Origin: Candidatus Hydrogenedentota bacterium
GTDB taxonomy: Bacteria > Hydrogenedentota > Hydrogenedentia > Hydrogenedentales > SLHB01
Assembly (NCBI GenBank): GCA_016934125.1
Contig: JAFGTL010000614.1
Coordinates: 1-20,711 of the forward strand
Length of the DNA stretch: 20,711 nucleotides
Reading direction: 5' to 3'
Shown piece by piece: positions 1 to 7,988 of this stretch (positions within the stretch are counted from its first letter, which is position 1; the number at the start of each line of letters is the position of its first letter). Both the position numbers and the translations under genes were made by a program. The notes below the pieces were generated by a model. That model was not told the DNA's origin. It searched no databases and saw only the letters and a program-made list of their open reading frames with translations.

Positions 1-1518
1 GGATTCAGCCTCGTCCGCATGCCCGGCCACAAACAGGTGCAGAGCGGTGGCTGCGGTCTCTGCAACCGCAGATTCCAGCCGGGCCGGTTCGGCAAGCTCT
101 CGCCCCGTCAGCTTGGACAAATCGCGAAGATCCCGCGCCCCGAGTTGCGCCTCGCACTGTCCATCGAAGCCGATCTGAAGCCTCGAGTTCGCCCCGACCG
201 CCCCGAAGTACTGGGCTACACTCGGCTTCACGGGCGGCAGGAAGAGAATGGCGCCCGCCTTCGTGATGCGATAGTCGCGCACGAGAAACCGATCCCCCAT
301 GAATCGGACGAACGCCATGGCCTGCGTCCGCGTGACGGGCGTGGGCTCCGCGTGTTCCGGATGCCCGAGCAGCCCGCATGCCTGGCGAAAAAACAGACTG
401 TAGTCGTGCCGAATGGGCGCGGTTTGATTCGTCTTGTAGAGGACAATGTTCAATACCAACAGGGTTACGAAGAACACCCAGAACGGGGCGTGGCAGAATC
501 CGATCAACACGACCGCGATCAGGAACGCCGCGTTGACGAGCACCTGCCCGTACACGAAGGGCGAACGGTTCACGCGCAGATAACGGGCCGCCTGCCAGGT
601 TCCCAGCGCACAGAGTGGAACCAGAAGCATGGACAGGGCCGCCGGGCCAAAGCGGGCCGTCACCATCATTGATACGACGGTAGCCGATACGGTGACGAGA
701 ACCAGTGCGACGACATTGCGCCGGATGACGGCCTTCCGGAAACCGCGGCCGGCTCGCGGCGCGAGATTGTCCGCCTCCAGTTTCCCGAGCCATCCATAGA
801 AGACGGCCGCACTGGCGCCCTGAACGAGTGTGAGCCAGAGCAGGAGCGACAACGGGAGGGCAAGTGCGATCGTCTTGGCCCCCGACAGGGCCCCAATGCC
901 GCCGGCAAGGGGCGCGGCCGGCAGGAGGGCCATGACCTCGCCTTTGAGCCCCGCGCGCGGTTCGAGGTTTGAGAGCGACGATTCGATCCGCTCTTCCAGT
1001 CTTCCCCGCAGTGTGGTTCGCGCCCGGTGCAGGCGGGTTTTCATGGCGCTCTCGGAGATGCCGAGCGCCTCGGCGGCCTCTTTGATGCTCTTCCCCTCGA
1101 CGTAGAAGAGCACCAGGCATTCACGATGTGTTGCCGGCAAGGCGGAGACGGTTCGCCGGAGTGTTTCGCTCAGGGATTCGTCTTCTTCATCCTTCCCGCT
1201 GTCCTTGTCGGAGGGGGGCTGCTCGAGCCGCCAGCGCTCCCTTCGCGCCAACTCCCTTTTGTGCCTGCGCAGCATCGACGTGCTGACGTTTCGCGCGATG
1301 CGCCCGAGCCACGCCCCGAACTTCTCCGGGTTCCGCAACGCCCGCAAGTAGCGGAACGCCCTGACAAACGTCTCCTGGGCGGCGTCCTCGCAGAGTCCGG
1401 CATCCCCAAGCCGGCTCCATGCGATTCCGTAAACCATGCTCTGGTAGCGATCTACCAGTTTGGAGTACCGTTCTGTTTCGCCGTTCTTCACGGCCTCGAT
1501 TGCGAGGGTATCGGACAT
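1..1518 (-). CDS. ECF-type sigma-70 factor with fused C-terminal membrane domain (3' end outside window)
   Basis: The reading frame is open from ATG 1518 to the window edge, giving 506 residues without a stop. Residues about 10-85 match sigma region 2 (SMVYGIAWSRLGDAGLCEDA, then a QETF motif and FGAWLGRIARN). Residues about 124-180 match region 4, with the helix-turn-helix EAAEALGISESAMKTRLHRA. A linker is followed by hydrophobic segments at about 203-243, 267-287, 291-312 and 327-362, then a soluble tail that continues off the window. An ordinary ECF factor is about 170-200 residues, so the C-terminal part is an extra domain. Such fusions are known in planctomycete ECF groups, where the membrane part is thought to act as a built-in anti-sigma or sensor; that role is inferred here. 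The start is supported by GGAAGGA at 1529-1535, ten bases upstream. An ECF-like promoter lies just ahead. The target genes are unknown; the exported-enzyme genes immediately upstream are obvious candidates. Confidence 0.9.
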   Translation of the reverse strand, partial: MSDTLAIEAVKNGETERYSKLVDRYQSMVYGIAWSRLGDAGLCEDAAQETFVRAFRYLRALRNPEKFGAWLGRIARNVSTSMLRRHKRELARRERWRLEQPPSDKDSGKDEEDESLSETLRRTVSALPATHRECLVLFYVEGKSIKEAAEALGISESAMKTRLHRARTTLRGRLEERIESSLSNLEPRAGLKGEVMALLPAAPLAGGIGALSGAKTIALALPLSLLLWLTLVQGASAAVFYGWLGKLEADNLAPRAGRGFRKAVIRRNVVALVLVTVSATVVSMMVTARFGPAALSMLLVPLCALGTWQAARYLRVNRSPFVYGQVLVNAAFLIAVVLIGFCHAPFWVFFVTLLVLNIVLYKTNQTAPIRHDYSLFFRQACGLLGHPEHAEPTPVTRTQAMAFVRFMGDRFLVRDYRITKAGAILFLPPVKPSVAQYFGAVGANSRLQIGFDGQCEAQLGARDLRDLSKLTGRELAEPARLESAVAETAATALHLFVAGHADEAES

Positions 1519-1563
1519 AGCCTGTGTATCCTTCCCGGTTCTTGCGTCTGTTCCACACGGAAA

Positions 1564-1589
1564 GACGCTGCTACGCCCGGAAGGTTACA
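1564..1589 (-). promoter_or_regulatory. Candidate ECF sigma promoter of the sigma gene
   Basis: On the minus strand TGTAAC (1589-1584) is followed after exactly 16 bases by CGTC (1567-1564). An AAC-containing -35 element and a CGTC -10 element at about 16 bp spacing are the classic form of ECF-sigma promoters. The implied start of transcription near 1556 leaves a leader of about 38 nt before the ATG at 1518. ECF factors often transcribe their own gene, so autoregulation is likely but is inference. Confidence 0.55.
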
Positions 1590-1652
1590 TTGTGCGCCCG
1601 CTGAGTCACGCCTGCGGATGCGAAACGCGCGCTCATGGATGGGCGATGCGCC

Positions 1653-4600
1653 TCAATCGAGTTCTTTGATGCGGATGTTGCGGAACGAGACCACGGAGCC
1701 ATGGCCCAGGAAGCCGATCCGCCCCGTCGTCCGCTTCAAGCCCGGATGGGCCTTCCCATCCATCGTGGCCGGCGTGCTCGCCTTGTCGATGTCCGCATCC
1801 ACGATTGTCACGCCGTTCAGCTTGACGGTGATCCTGCGGCCTTTCGCGATGACCTCTTGGCTGTTCCACTCGCCCACGGGTTTGAGATGGCCGCGCTCGG
1901 CCGGCACGACGCCGTAGATCGAGCCGTGGTACTGATACGGCTGGAGGTCTTTGTATTTCTCGGCCGTGTCGTCGAGGATCTGGAGTTCCATGCCTTCGTA
2001 GGCGGCGTGGCTGTTCGGGGGCATCCGGATCCCGAGGCCGTTATTGGCCCCGGGCGTGAGCTGAAACTCGAACTGGAGCACGAAGTCCGCATAGTCCTTC
2101 GCGGTGTAGAGATTCCCGCCCGGTTTGCACACGATCATCCCGTTCTCGGCCACATAGCCGCTCGTGTCGCCTTCCCAGCCGGCCAGATCCTTCCCGTTGA
2201 ACAGACTCACGAACCCATCCGGCCCCGTGGCCGCGGCCGGCGCGGCTGCCACAGGCGCGGCTGCGACAGGCGCGGCCTGCACCTCGCCCGGCCCATACAC
2301 CTTCACCTCGTTCAGGTGAACGGCCTCGTTGGCGCTGTTTTTCACGATGTTGACGCGCACGTAGCGCGCCGTGACAGGGGCGAACAGGTGCAGCACGCCC
2401 TGTGGCGCGGCGGCGGCCGTGTTGCCGGCCATGTCGGCCACCGGCTGCCAGTGCTCGGCATCGGCCGACACCTCCACCGTGTACGCGTAGGAGCGCTCGC
2501 CGTCCGAGTAGAAGAACACGTGCACGCTGTCGAGCGCGGCCGCCCGGCCGAGATCCACCATGAACCACGCCGGCCACGACGCGCCATACCACGCCGAGTC
2601 ATTGCTCGTGTTCCCGTCGACGGCGAGTTCGGGCCGGTGATCGCCCTGTTGCGCCACCGAAGCCTTCACGGCCTTTCCGTGGGCGAGGTTCCGCTCCTCG
2701 GGCACCGGCACGGACGCGATCTGCGCCTCGGCCTGCGCACGCACATCGGCCGAGTCCGTGGCGATCACCACCCGCTTCAGCGCAGCGAGCGTCTCCGGAT
2801 CCGTCAACCCCTTGTCCTTGTCGTTCTGCGGACACGCGATGCGCACCGCCGCCGATGCGGCCTCTTCCTTCAACTCGGCGTCACCAAGATAACCGGCTAC
2901 CACCTGCAGCGATTCCGCCGTTCGCACGTTCGCCATGCCGGACAGCGCGAGCTTCTTCTCGTCCACCCGCTTTGCCGCGGCCATCGCATGCTGATACATC
3001 CACAGCGTCGGCTGCGGTTCCAGCTTGGCCACGCCCGCCAGACGCACGTATCCGCGGAGCGCCAGCACGTGGTGGGTGAGTTCCTCCGTCGCCTTGGCGA
3101 TGGCCAGCAGCTCGGGCGCGGCATGCGCGTCGGGCCAGTCCGCCAGTGCGCGGATCGCCGCATCCTGCACCGCCTTGTCGGCGCTCTTCGTATCGGCTAT
3201 GACGACGGCCAGGGCCTTGGCGCCTCCAAGCCCGGGCAGCATCTCGAGCAAGGCCGCTCGCTGCGCGCCATCACTGTTCCCCAGCGCCTCGAGCGCGGCC
3301 CCGGCCCGTTCCTCAACCGCTGCGATCTGCCCCGCCGTCGACACGGCCACCTTCTGCGCTTCTGCGCGTTCTGCATCGCTCTGCGCCGCGAGCACGAGGC
3401 CGACGAGGCGCGGCACATCGCTCGCTCGCGCCACATTGCCCATGGCCTTGATCGCGGCCACCCGCACGGCCTTGTCGGCATCGGCCGTCTGCGCGAAAAC
3501 CGACTCAACCTGCGCTTCCGCCCGGCGCGCCGACAGTACCTCGAGCAACACCACACGCCCGGCAGCCGGTGTGTCGTCCAGCGCTTTGGAAACCGCCGTC
3601 ACCGCCCCTTCGCCCGGCACGCGCAGCAAGGCCGCCTTCACCGCCGCCAATTCGTCCGCGTCATCCGTGCTTCCGGCATAGGCGAGGAGCGCGGGCACGG
3701 CCTTGGAGCCGCCAAGCCGTGTCACGGCATTCACGGCGGCCAGACGCACCGCCTGATCCTCGTCGCCCAACGCGTCCACGAGCGCGCCGAGCGCCGCTCG
3801 ATCGCCTCGATCGCCCAACATCGCGACGATCTCCTGGCGCGCTTCAGGCGACGCGTCGGCCAGTTTCTTCACCCAGCGCCGCGTCGCGCCGCGCCCGGGG
3901 ATTCTCGCCGCCAACTCGAGCGCGCCGCCGCGGAACTGCTTGTCCGGGCTGTCCATGGCGGCCACGAGATCGTCAAGCGCACCTCGCCCGTCTGCATCCA
4001 CGAGGCCTGCCAGCGCCGCACACCGGACATTGACGTCGCCCGGCTCTGTCCTGGCATCCAGGAGTGCGCGGCAGATGCCTGCGGCCTGTCTCTTGTCCCC
4101 GTTTTCGGCCAGGCGCCGCGCATAGAGCAGGTAGAGCGAAGTCGCCTTCGCCCGGGCATACGGCTCTTCCACCTCGGCGGCCGCGGCCAGGTACTCCTGC
4201 GAAGAGGGCGCGCCGATGCTCGCCAGGGCGAACCGCGCCGCATCCCGCACCTCGGCGTCCTCGCTCGCCGTGTCCTGTTCGATCCGGGCCAGTTCCGCGT
4301 CGCATTCGAGCGTCCCCAGCGCCTTGATCAGCACGGCCCGGCACGCGCCCACCGCGCCCGGATAGGCCGCCACCAGGGCGGCCGTGGCGTCGCGCGTGCC
4401 GATCGCCGTCAGCGCCTGTGTCGCCGGATCGCAGAACGCCTCGTCGGACAACAGCGACGCAAGCGGCGTGACAGACTCGTCGCCGCCGGCCACCTGGAGC
4501 TGGCGCACGAGAAACGCCTTCACCTCGTCGTCCATGGCCGCGTCGAGGGCGTCGAGCAATACGCCCGCGAGCAACTCGCGCTCGTCGTCCCTGTCGTCCT

Positions 4601-4874
4601 GCGTGGCGTATTTGGCCAGCCCGCTGATGAGATACCGGGGATTCGTGTCATCGCCCGTGCCGGGCGCCGCCAGCATGTCGCACACCTGCCGCACGGCCGG
4701 CGCACCCAAGGCGATGAGTTCCGCACAGGCCGCGTCCAACTCCGCGCCGCTCTGTGCAGGCATCCGGCCCACCAGATCCGCCACGGACGACTCGGCGTCT
4801 GCGGCCATGCCCGTCCAGGCCGCACACAGCGCCAGCCCGATGATTCCAAGAGTCGCTCCCGCTCGTCGTGTCAT
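1653..4874 (-). CDS. Secreted HEAT-repeat / F5-8 type C / DUF1080 (3-keto-disaccharide hydrolase-like) protein
   Basis: The protein is 1073 residues from ATG 4874. It starts with a Sec signal peptide (MTRRAGATLGIIGLALCAAW, cleavage probably after MAADA). Residues about 35-720 are repeated Ala/Leu-rich helical pairs typical of HEAT repeats (for example DEDQAVRLAAVNAVTRLGG). Residues about 728-861 form a discoidin/F5-8C domain (NLAHGKAVKASVA, AWFMVDLGRAA, ARYVRVNIV). An Ala/Pro linker (APVAAAPVAAAPAAA) leads to DUF1080 at about 884-1073 (GFVSLFNGKDLAGWEG, MELQILDD, GRIGFLGHGSVVSFRNI). DUF1080 proteins include 3-keto-disaccharide hydrolases; the discoidin part suggests glycan binding. The ORF can be extended seven codons to 4895, but AGGAAGGA at 4882-4889 and the signal peptide favour 4874. 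It sits 13 nt behind the Tat-exported oxidoreductase, so both probably act outside the cytoplasm on the same sugar. The substrate is unknown. Confidence 0.92.
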   Translation of the reverse strand: MTRRAGATLGIIGLALCAAWTGMAADAESSVADLVGRMPAQSGAELDAACAELIALGAPAVRQVCDMLAAPGTGDDTNPRYLISGLAKYATQDDRDDERELLAGVLLDALDAAMDDEVKAFLVRQLQVAGGDESVTPLASLLSDEAFCDPATQALTAIGTRDATAALVAAYPGAVGACRAVLIKALGTLECDAELARIEQDTASEDAEVRDAARFALASIGAPSSQEYLAAAAEVEEPYARAKATSLYLLYARRLAENGDKRQAAGICRALLDARTEPGDVNVRCAALAGLVDADGRGALDDLVAAMDSPDKQFRGGALELAARIPGRGATRRWVKKLADASPEARQEIVAMLGDRGDRAALGALVDALGDEDQAVRLAAVNAVTRLGGSKAVPALLAYAGSTDDADELAAVKAALLRVPGEGAVTAVSKALDDTPAAGRVVLLEVLSARRAEAQVESVFAQTADADKAVRVAAIKAMGNVARASDVPRLVGLVLAAQSDAERAEAQKVAVSTAGQIAAVEERAGAALEALGNSDGAQRAALLEMLPGLGGAKALAVVIADTKSADKAVQDAAIRALADWPDAHAAPELLAIAKATEELTHHVLALRGYVRLAGVAKLEPQPTLWMYQHAMAAAKRVDEKKLALSGMANVRTAESLQVVAGYLGDAELKEEAASAAVRIACPQNDKDKGLTDPETLAALKRVVIATDSADVRAQAEAQIASVPVPEERNLAHGKAVKASVAQQGDHRPELAVDGNTSNDSAWYGASWPAWFMVDLGRAAALDSVHVFFYSDGERSYAYTVEVSADAEHWQPVADMAGNTAAAAPQGVLHLFAPVTARYVRVNIVKNSANEAVHLNEVKVYGPGEVQAAPVAAAPVAAAPAAATGPDGFVSLFNGKDLAGWEGDTSGYVAENGMIVCKPGGNLYTAKDYADFVLQFEFQLTPGANNGLGIRMPPNSHAAYEGMELQILDDTAEKYKDLQPYQYHGSIYGVVPAERGHLKPVGEWNSQEVIAKGRRITVKLNGVTIVDADIDKASTPATMDGKAHPGLKRTTGRIGFLGHGSVVSFRNIRIKELD

Positions 4875-4881
4875 TGCTCTA

Positions 4882-4889
4882 TCCTTCCT
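4882..4889 (-). promoter_or_regulatory. Ribosome binding site overlapping the upstream stop codon
   Basis: AGGAAGGA on the minus strand lies seven bases before ATG 4874 and overlaps the TAG stop (4888-4890) of the oxidoreductase gene. This decides the start of the HEAT/DUF1080 gene and suggests translational coupling. The sigma gene uses the same GGAAGGA core. Confidence 0.75.
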
Positions 4890-6159
4890 ACACATGCCAC
4901 GGCCCCCGCATCGGCTGATCGATCAGGCGGTTGGCGGCTTCGTCGTCGATGAAGCGTTGTCTGACTGGATCGAACCGGAGGTTGCGGCCCAGTCGCACGG
5001 CGATTTTGCCCAGGTTGACGAGCGTGCACGAACGGTGCCCGTTCGACTCATTCAGCGCGAACTTCCGGCGCGCCCGAACCGCGTCATGGAAATCGGTAAC
5101 CTGCGGTTCCGGATCGGGAAACGCCGCGAGTTTCTTCTCAAGATTCGGGATATCCGACTTGAATCCCTTGTACAGCTTGCCTTCGGGGCCTTCGATGTAC
5201 GGCGCATTCGCGTCTTTGCCCTCGCCATCGAGAATGATCTCGCATCCGTCCGCGTACCGCAGCCGGATCTGCCGCCACGAACTCACCGCGTCGGGATGCT
5301 GCTGCGGCGCGTCCACCTCCACCTCCACCGGGCTCGTGTCGTCCTTCCCGAGGAAGTACTGCACCGGATCCAGGTAATGCTGGCCCATGTCGCCCAGGCC
5401 GCCCCCGTCGTAGTCCCAGTAGCCCCGGAACGTGGCATGCGTGCGATGGGTGAAATACGGCTTGAACGGCGCCGGCCCGAGCCACATGTCGTAATCCAGT
5501 TCCTTCGGCACCGGCTCGGGTTTCTGGTTGACCTTTCCGCTCCAGTGGAATTTCCACGTGAATCCCGTCGTCTCGCCCACCGTCACCTTCAACGGCCAGC
5601 CCAGCATCCCGCTGTCCACCAGCTTCTTGATCGGGCTCACCGTCGTGCCGAATCCGTAGAATCCCGACTGGAACCGGAACCACGTGTTCAACCGGAAGAT
5701 CCGGCCGTTGCGCTGAACCGCCTCAACGACTCTCTTGCCCTCGCCGATGGTGCGCGTCATGGGTTTCTCGCACCAGATATCCTTGCCCGCCTCCGCGGCC
5801 GCAATCGAGATCAGCCCGTGCCAGTGGGGTGGCGTCGGGATATGCACGATATCGATGTCGGGCCGCGCGAGCACCTCGCGGAAGTCGTGGTAGCCCTTCA
5901 CGCCTTCCCCGGCGATGTCGAGCGCCTGCTTCAAATGGTTGTCATCCACGTCGCACACCGCCAGGAGCCGTGCCCCCGGATAGCCCAAGTGGCCGCGCCC
6001 CATCCCGCCGACGCCGATGACGGCGCGCGTCAACTCCTCGCTCGGCGGCGTGTGATTGGTGCCTCCCAGCACCCGCCGCGGCACGATCAGAATGCTCCCG
6101 GCCGCCAGCCCGAGCCCCTTGACGAAACTCCGTCGCGTGATTGACTTCTTCTGCTTCAT
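4888..6159 (-). CDS. Tat-exported Gfo/Idh/MocA family oxidoreductase
   Basis: The 423-residue protein begins with a twin-arginine signal (SITRRSFVKG, then GLAAGSILIVP), so it is exported folded, presumably with its nicotinamide cofactor. The Rossmann motif follows at about residues 45-53 (AVIGVGGMGRGH). The family Lys motif is seen in DIWCEKPMT, and a GGGLGDMGQHYLDP segment carries the usual Asp/His pair of the active site. The C-terminal tail (FIDDEAANRLIDQPMRGPWH) is typical of the large PVC-group subfamily. These enzymes oxidise or reduce sugar or cyclitol hydroxyls. Together with the adjacent DUF1080 protein this suggests making, or handling, 3-keto-glycosides in the periplasm; that pathway is known from Gfo/Idh/MocA + DUF1080 loci in other bacteria, but the substrate here is inferred. 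The start is supported by GAGGAAAGG just upstream. The gene is first in its operon. Confidence 0.93.
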   Translation of the reverse strand: MKQKKSITRRSFVKGLGLAAGSILIVPRRVLGGTNHTPPSEELTRAVIGVGGMGRGHLGYPGARLLAVCDVDDNHLKQALDIAGEGVKGYHDFREVLARPDIDIVHIPTPPHWHGLISIAAAEAGKDIWCEKPMTRTIGEGKRVVEAVQRNGRIFRLNTWFRFQSGFYGFGTTVSPIKKLVDSGMLGWPLKVTVGETTGFTWKFHWSGKVNQKPEPVPKELDYDMWLGPAPFKPYFTHRTHATFRGYWDYDGGGLGDMGQHYLDPVQYFLGKDDTSPVEVEVDAPQQHPDAVSSWRQIRLRYADGCEIILDGEGKDANAPYIEGPEGKLYKGFKSDIPNLEKKLAAFPDPEPQVTDFHDAVRARRKFALNESNGHRSCTLVNLGKIAVRLGRNLRFDPVRQRFIDDEAANRLIDQPMRGPWHV

Positions 6160-6533
6160 GGCCTTTCCTCTTCAGTACGCTTCCGCGGCCGTGCCCTGTT
6201 CAGAATGGGTGTGTTCTGCGTGGTTTCCCGACGAAACAAAGGCGTGGCGCACACGGTAGTCTCTGCGTCGTCCCAGCGGCCCACAGTATCCCCCTTTCGC
6301 CGGCAGCCCGTCAAGCGTACTGCGGGCCTCCTTCGCCCATCGCCGATTCCACCGAGTTGGATCGCCCCGTCGCGCCGTGTAGACTAGGCGATGTCGCGCC
6401 GACGCGCCTTCCTCGGGGAATAAGTGACTCGGCCATCATCGTTTAGCAGAAGGCTGCCGGATCGGGATTTCGGCGGCAGACGCTGGCCCGAAGGCCGGCG
6501 GAGTGCTCGTAACCCACTCGGCGGATTCGGAAT
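6160..6533. other. Divergent intergenic region, 374 bp
   Basis: This spacer separates the minus-strand oxidoreductase operon from the plus-strand 'CQVPVF' gene, so it must hold both promoters. A weak sigma-70-like candidate for the plus gene is TTGGAT (6357-6362), 17 bases, TAGACT (6380-6385). A GGCC-CGAA-GGCC hairpin lies near 6485. I see no convincing promoter for the minus strand and no ORF or RNA gene. Confidence 0.5.
6357..6385 (+). promoter_or_regulatory. Weak sigma-70-like promoter candidate
   Basis: TTGGAT, 17-base spacer, TAGACT: three of six and four of six matches to the consensus boxes at ideal spacing. It would give a leader of about 140 nt before ATG 6534. In a sequence this long such a match can arise by chance. 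Confidence 0.3.
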
Positions 6534-7649
6534 ATGCGCGTTCCCTATCGAGCCAGCCTGTTCTACCGCCTCGCGGCCTGCGCCCTCGTAGCCGCGGCGG
6601 TGCCCGCGTACGCGTGTCAGGTGCCCGTGTTCCAATGGGCTCTCGAGAACTGGGCCCCCGACAGATACGACGTGTTCGCGTTCCATCGCGGGCCCCTTTC
6701 CGACGAAGACGCCGCGCTCCTGGGCCCCCTCGAGGGCGTCGTGCAAGGTGAAGAAGGCTTGCCCAACGTGCGCGTCCATACCGTCGACGTCGAAGGGCCT
6801 ATGGACGAGCGGGCCGCGGCCGTGTGGAACGCCCAGTCGTCGCCTACGCTGCCCTGGATCGTGTTACGCTATCCCCCCGCGATTCCGCTCCTCGCAGACT
6901 TGTGGGCCAGCCCGCTCACCCGCGAGGCCGTCGAGGCCCTTGCCGATTCGCCCGCCCGCCGCACCGTGTCCCAACACCTCCTCGAAGGCGCCGCTGCTGT
7001 GTGGGTGTTGCTGCGCACCGGCGACGCCGGGAAAGACGCGCCCGCCGAGGACATCCTGAAAACCGAACTCGAGGCCGTCCACGAAATGCAGCGAACCGAC
7101 CTCCAGGACGCCGGCGACGGCGACGCCACCTTCTTCGCACAGTTTCCCTGGGTAAGTCTCGAACGCGACGATCCCGCCGAGCAACCCTTCATCGAGATGC
7201 TGCTGCGAAGCGAGCCCGACCTTCTCAGCTACGACGAGCCCATGGCGTTCCCAATCTTCGGCCGCGGGCGCGCCCTCTACGCGCTAGTCGGCCCTGGCAT
7301 CAATGCCGACACCATCCAGGAGGCCTGCACCTTTCTCGCCGGCGCCTGCTCCTGCCTCGTCAAAGATCAGAACCCCGGGTTGGACATGCTCATCACCGCC
7401 GACTGGGACAGCGCGGCGGGATGGGACGTGCTCACCGAATACGAGCTGCCTGCCGTGCCCGCGGGCGGCGCAGCCCCGGCCGCCGCGCCGCAACCCCCGC
7501 CACCGCCCATTCCCGAACTGCCCACCGAAGACGCCTCGGCGCCCCGCCTGTTCGCCTATGTGGCCGCGGCGTTAGCCCTTGCCTTTGCGGTGCTGATCGC
7601 CGTGAGCCTCTTCGCCGCTCTGCGCAAACGCCGCACCCGCGAACTCTGA
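6534..7649 (+). CDS. Secreted, C-terminally anchored 'CQVPVF' family protein of unknown function
   Basis: The product is 371 residues. An N-terminal signal sequence (LAACALVAAAVPAYA) is followed by Cys28 in CQVPVFQWALENWAPDRYDV, a segment I recognise as a hallmark of an uncharacterised PVC-superphylum family. A second conserved-looking block is PIFGRGRALYALVGPGI followed by a Cys-rich ACTFLAGACSCLVKDQNPG. A Pro-rich linker (PAAAPQPPPPPIPELP) leads to a transmembrane helix (about 341-364) and a basic tail RKRRTREL, so the bulk should lie outside the cytoplasmic membrane. AYAC might be read as a lipobox, but signal peptidase I cleavage is equally possible. The several cysteines could form disulfides or bind metal; no enzyme motif is evident. 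No good Shine-Dalgarno precedes ATG 6534. The gene stands alone, divergent from the oxidoreductase operon. Function unknown. Confidence 0.85.
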   Translation: MRVPYRASLFYRLAACALVAAAVPAYACQVPVFQWALENWAPDRYDVFAFHRGPLSDEDAALLGPLEGVVQGEEGLPNVRVHTVDVEGPMDERAAAVWNAQSSPTLPWIVLRYPPAIPLLADLWASPLTREAVEALADSPARRTVSQHLLEGAAAVWVLLRTGDAGKDAPAEDILKTELEAVHEMQRTDLQDAGDGDATFFAQFPWVSLERDDPAEQPFIEMLLRSEPDLLSYDEPMAFPIFGRGRALYALVGPGINADTIQEACTFLAGACSCLVKDQNPGLDMLITADWDSAAGWDVLTEYELPAVPAGGAAPAAAPQPPPPPIPELPTEDASAPRLFAYVAAALALAFAVLIAVSLFAALRKRRTREL

Positions 7650-7654
7650 TCGCC

Positions 7655-7669
7655 CCGACGAGGCGTCGG
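7655..7669 (+). terminator. Short hairpin just after the 'CQVPVF' stop
   Basis: CCGACG-AGG-CGTCGG forms a six-pair stem with a three-base loop six bases after the stop codon. There is no T tract, so it is a weak terminator candidate only. Confidence 0.3.
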
Positions 7670-7698
7670 ATAGTGCGTCGTCATTCGGGAAACTCAAC

Positions 7699-7808
7699 GC
7701 AGAGTGCGCGAACGTCGCAGAGTGCGCGAAGGTCGCAGAGTGCGCGAACGTCGCAGAGTGCGCGAGGGTCGCAGAGTCCGCAAAGAGCGCAGGGAGTCCG
7801 CAAAGAGC
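7699..7808. repeat. 18-bp tandem repeat array
   Basis: Four units start at 7699, 7717, 7735 and 7753 with the pattern GCAGAGTGCGCGAACGTC, differing at only one or two bases. Two decayed units follow (7771-7788 and the 20-base 7789-7808, pattern with CCGCAAAGAGC). The period is a multiple of three, so it creates Arg-rich or Ala/His-rich ORFs on both strands that are not genes. It sits between the 'CQVPVF' gene and the hairpin module downstream of the RAYT. Confidence 0.9.
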
Positions 7809-7880
7809 GCAGACGCGCAGAGCGTGCCTGCGCAGCGGCCGGGGGCGCACGAACCGCGGGGGCGCGTCCGGGAGGGCGCG

Positions 7881-7977
7881 TCCGGGACGGAGCGTCCCGG
7901 AGGGACGAGGCGGAAATAGCCCACCGTTTCGAACGGTGGGAACACGGGCACACCACCTCATCGAGCCCCGTAGGGGC
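7881..7977 (+). repeat. Three-hairpin repeat module, copy 1 (behind the RAYT stop)
   Basis: H1 (7881-7901) is TCCGGGAC-GGAGC-GTCCCGGA. H2 (7920-7940) is CCCACCGTT-TCG-AACGGTGGG. H3 (7965-7977) is GCCCC-GTA-GGGGC. The same ordered set recurs at 11248-11336, inverted at 8466-8556, and partly at 9527-9588. H3 ends only 12 bases from the RAYT stop codon (7989-7991). This is the layout of REP/REPIN elements beside their RAYT. Confidence 0.85.
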
Positions 7978-7988
7978 GATCGAGCCCG

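Noticed and set aside
1635..4952. Plus-strand ORF of 1105 codons opposite the HEAT/DUF1080 gene
   Set aside because: Its translation is His/Arg-rich with no recognisable domain. The minus strand gives a signal peptide and three clear domains. Long antisense ORFs are expected at this GC content.
7699..7808. Possible CRISPR array
   Set aside because: The units are directly adjacent, without spacers, and no cas gene is present. The same holds for the 14-bp array at 8560-8657.
7704..7919. Arg-rich ORF over the 18-bp array
   Set aside because: It exists only because the repeat period is a multiple of three; no start signal or homology.
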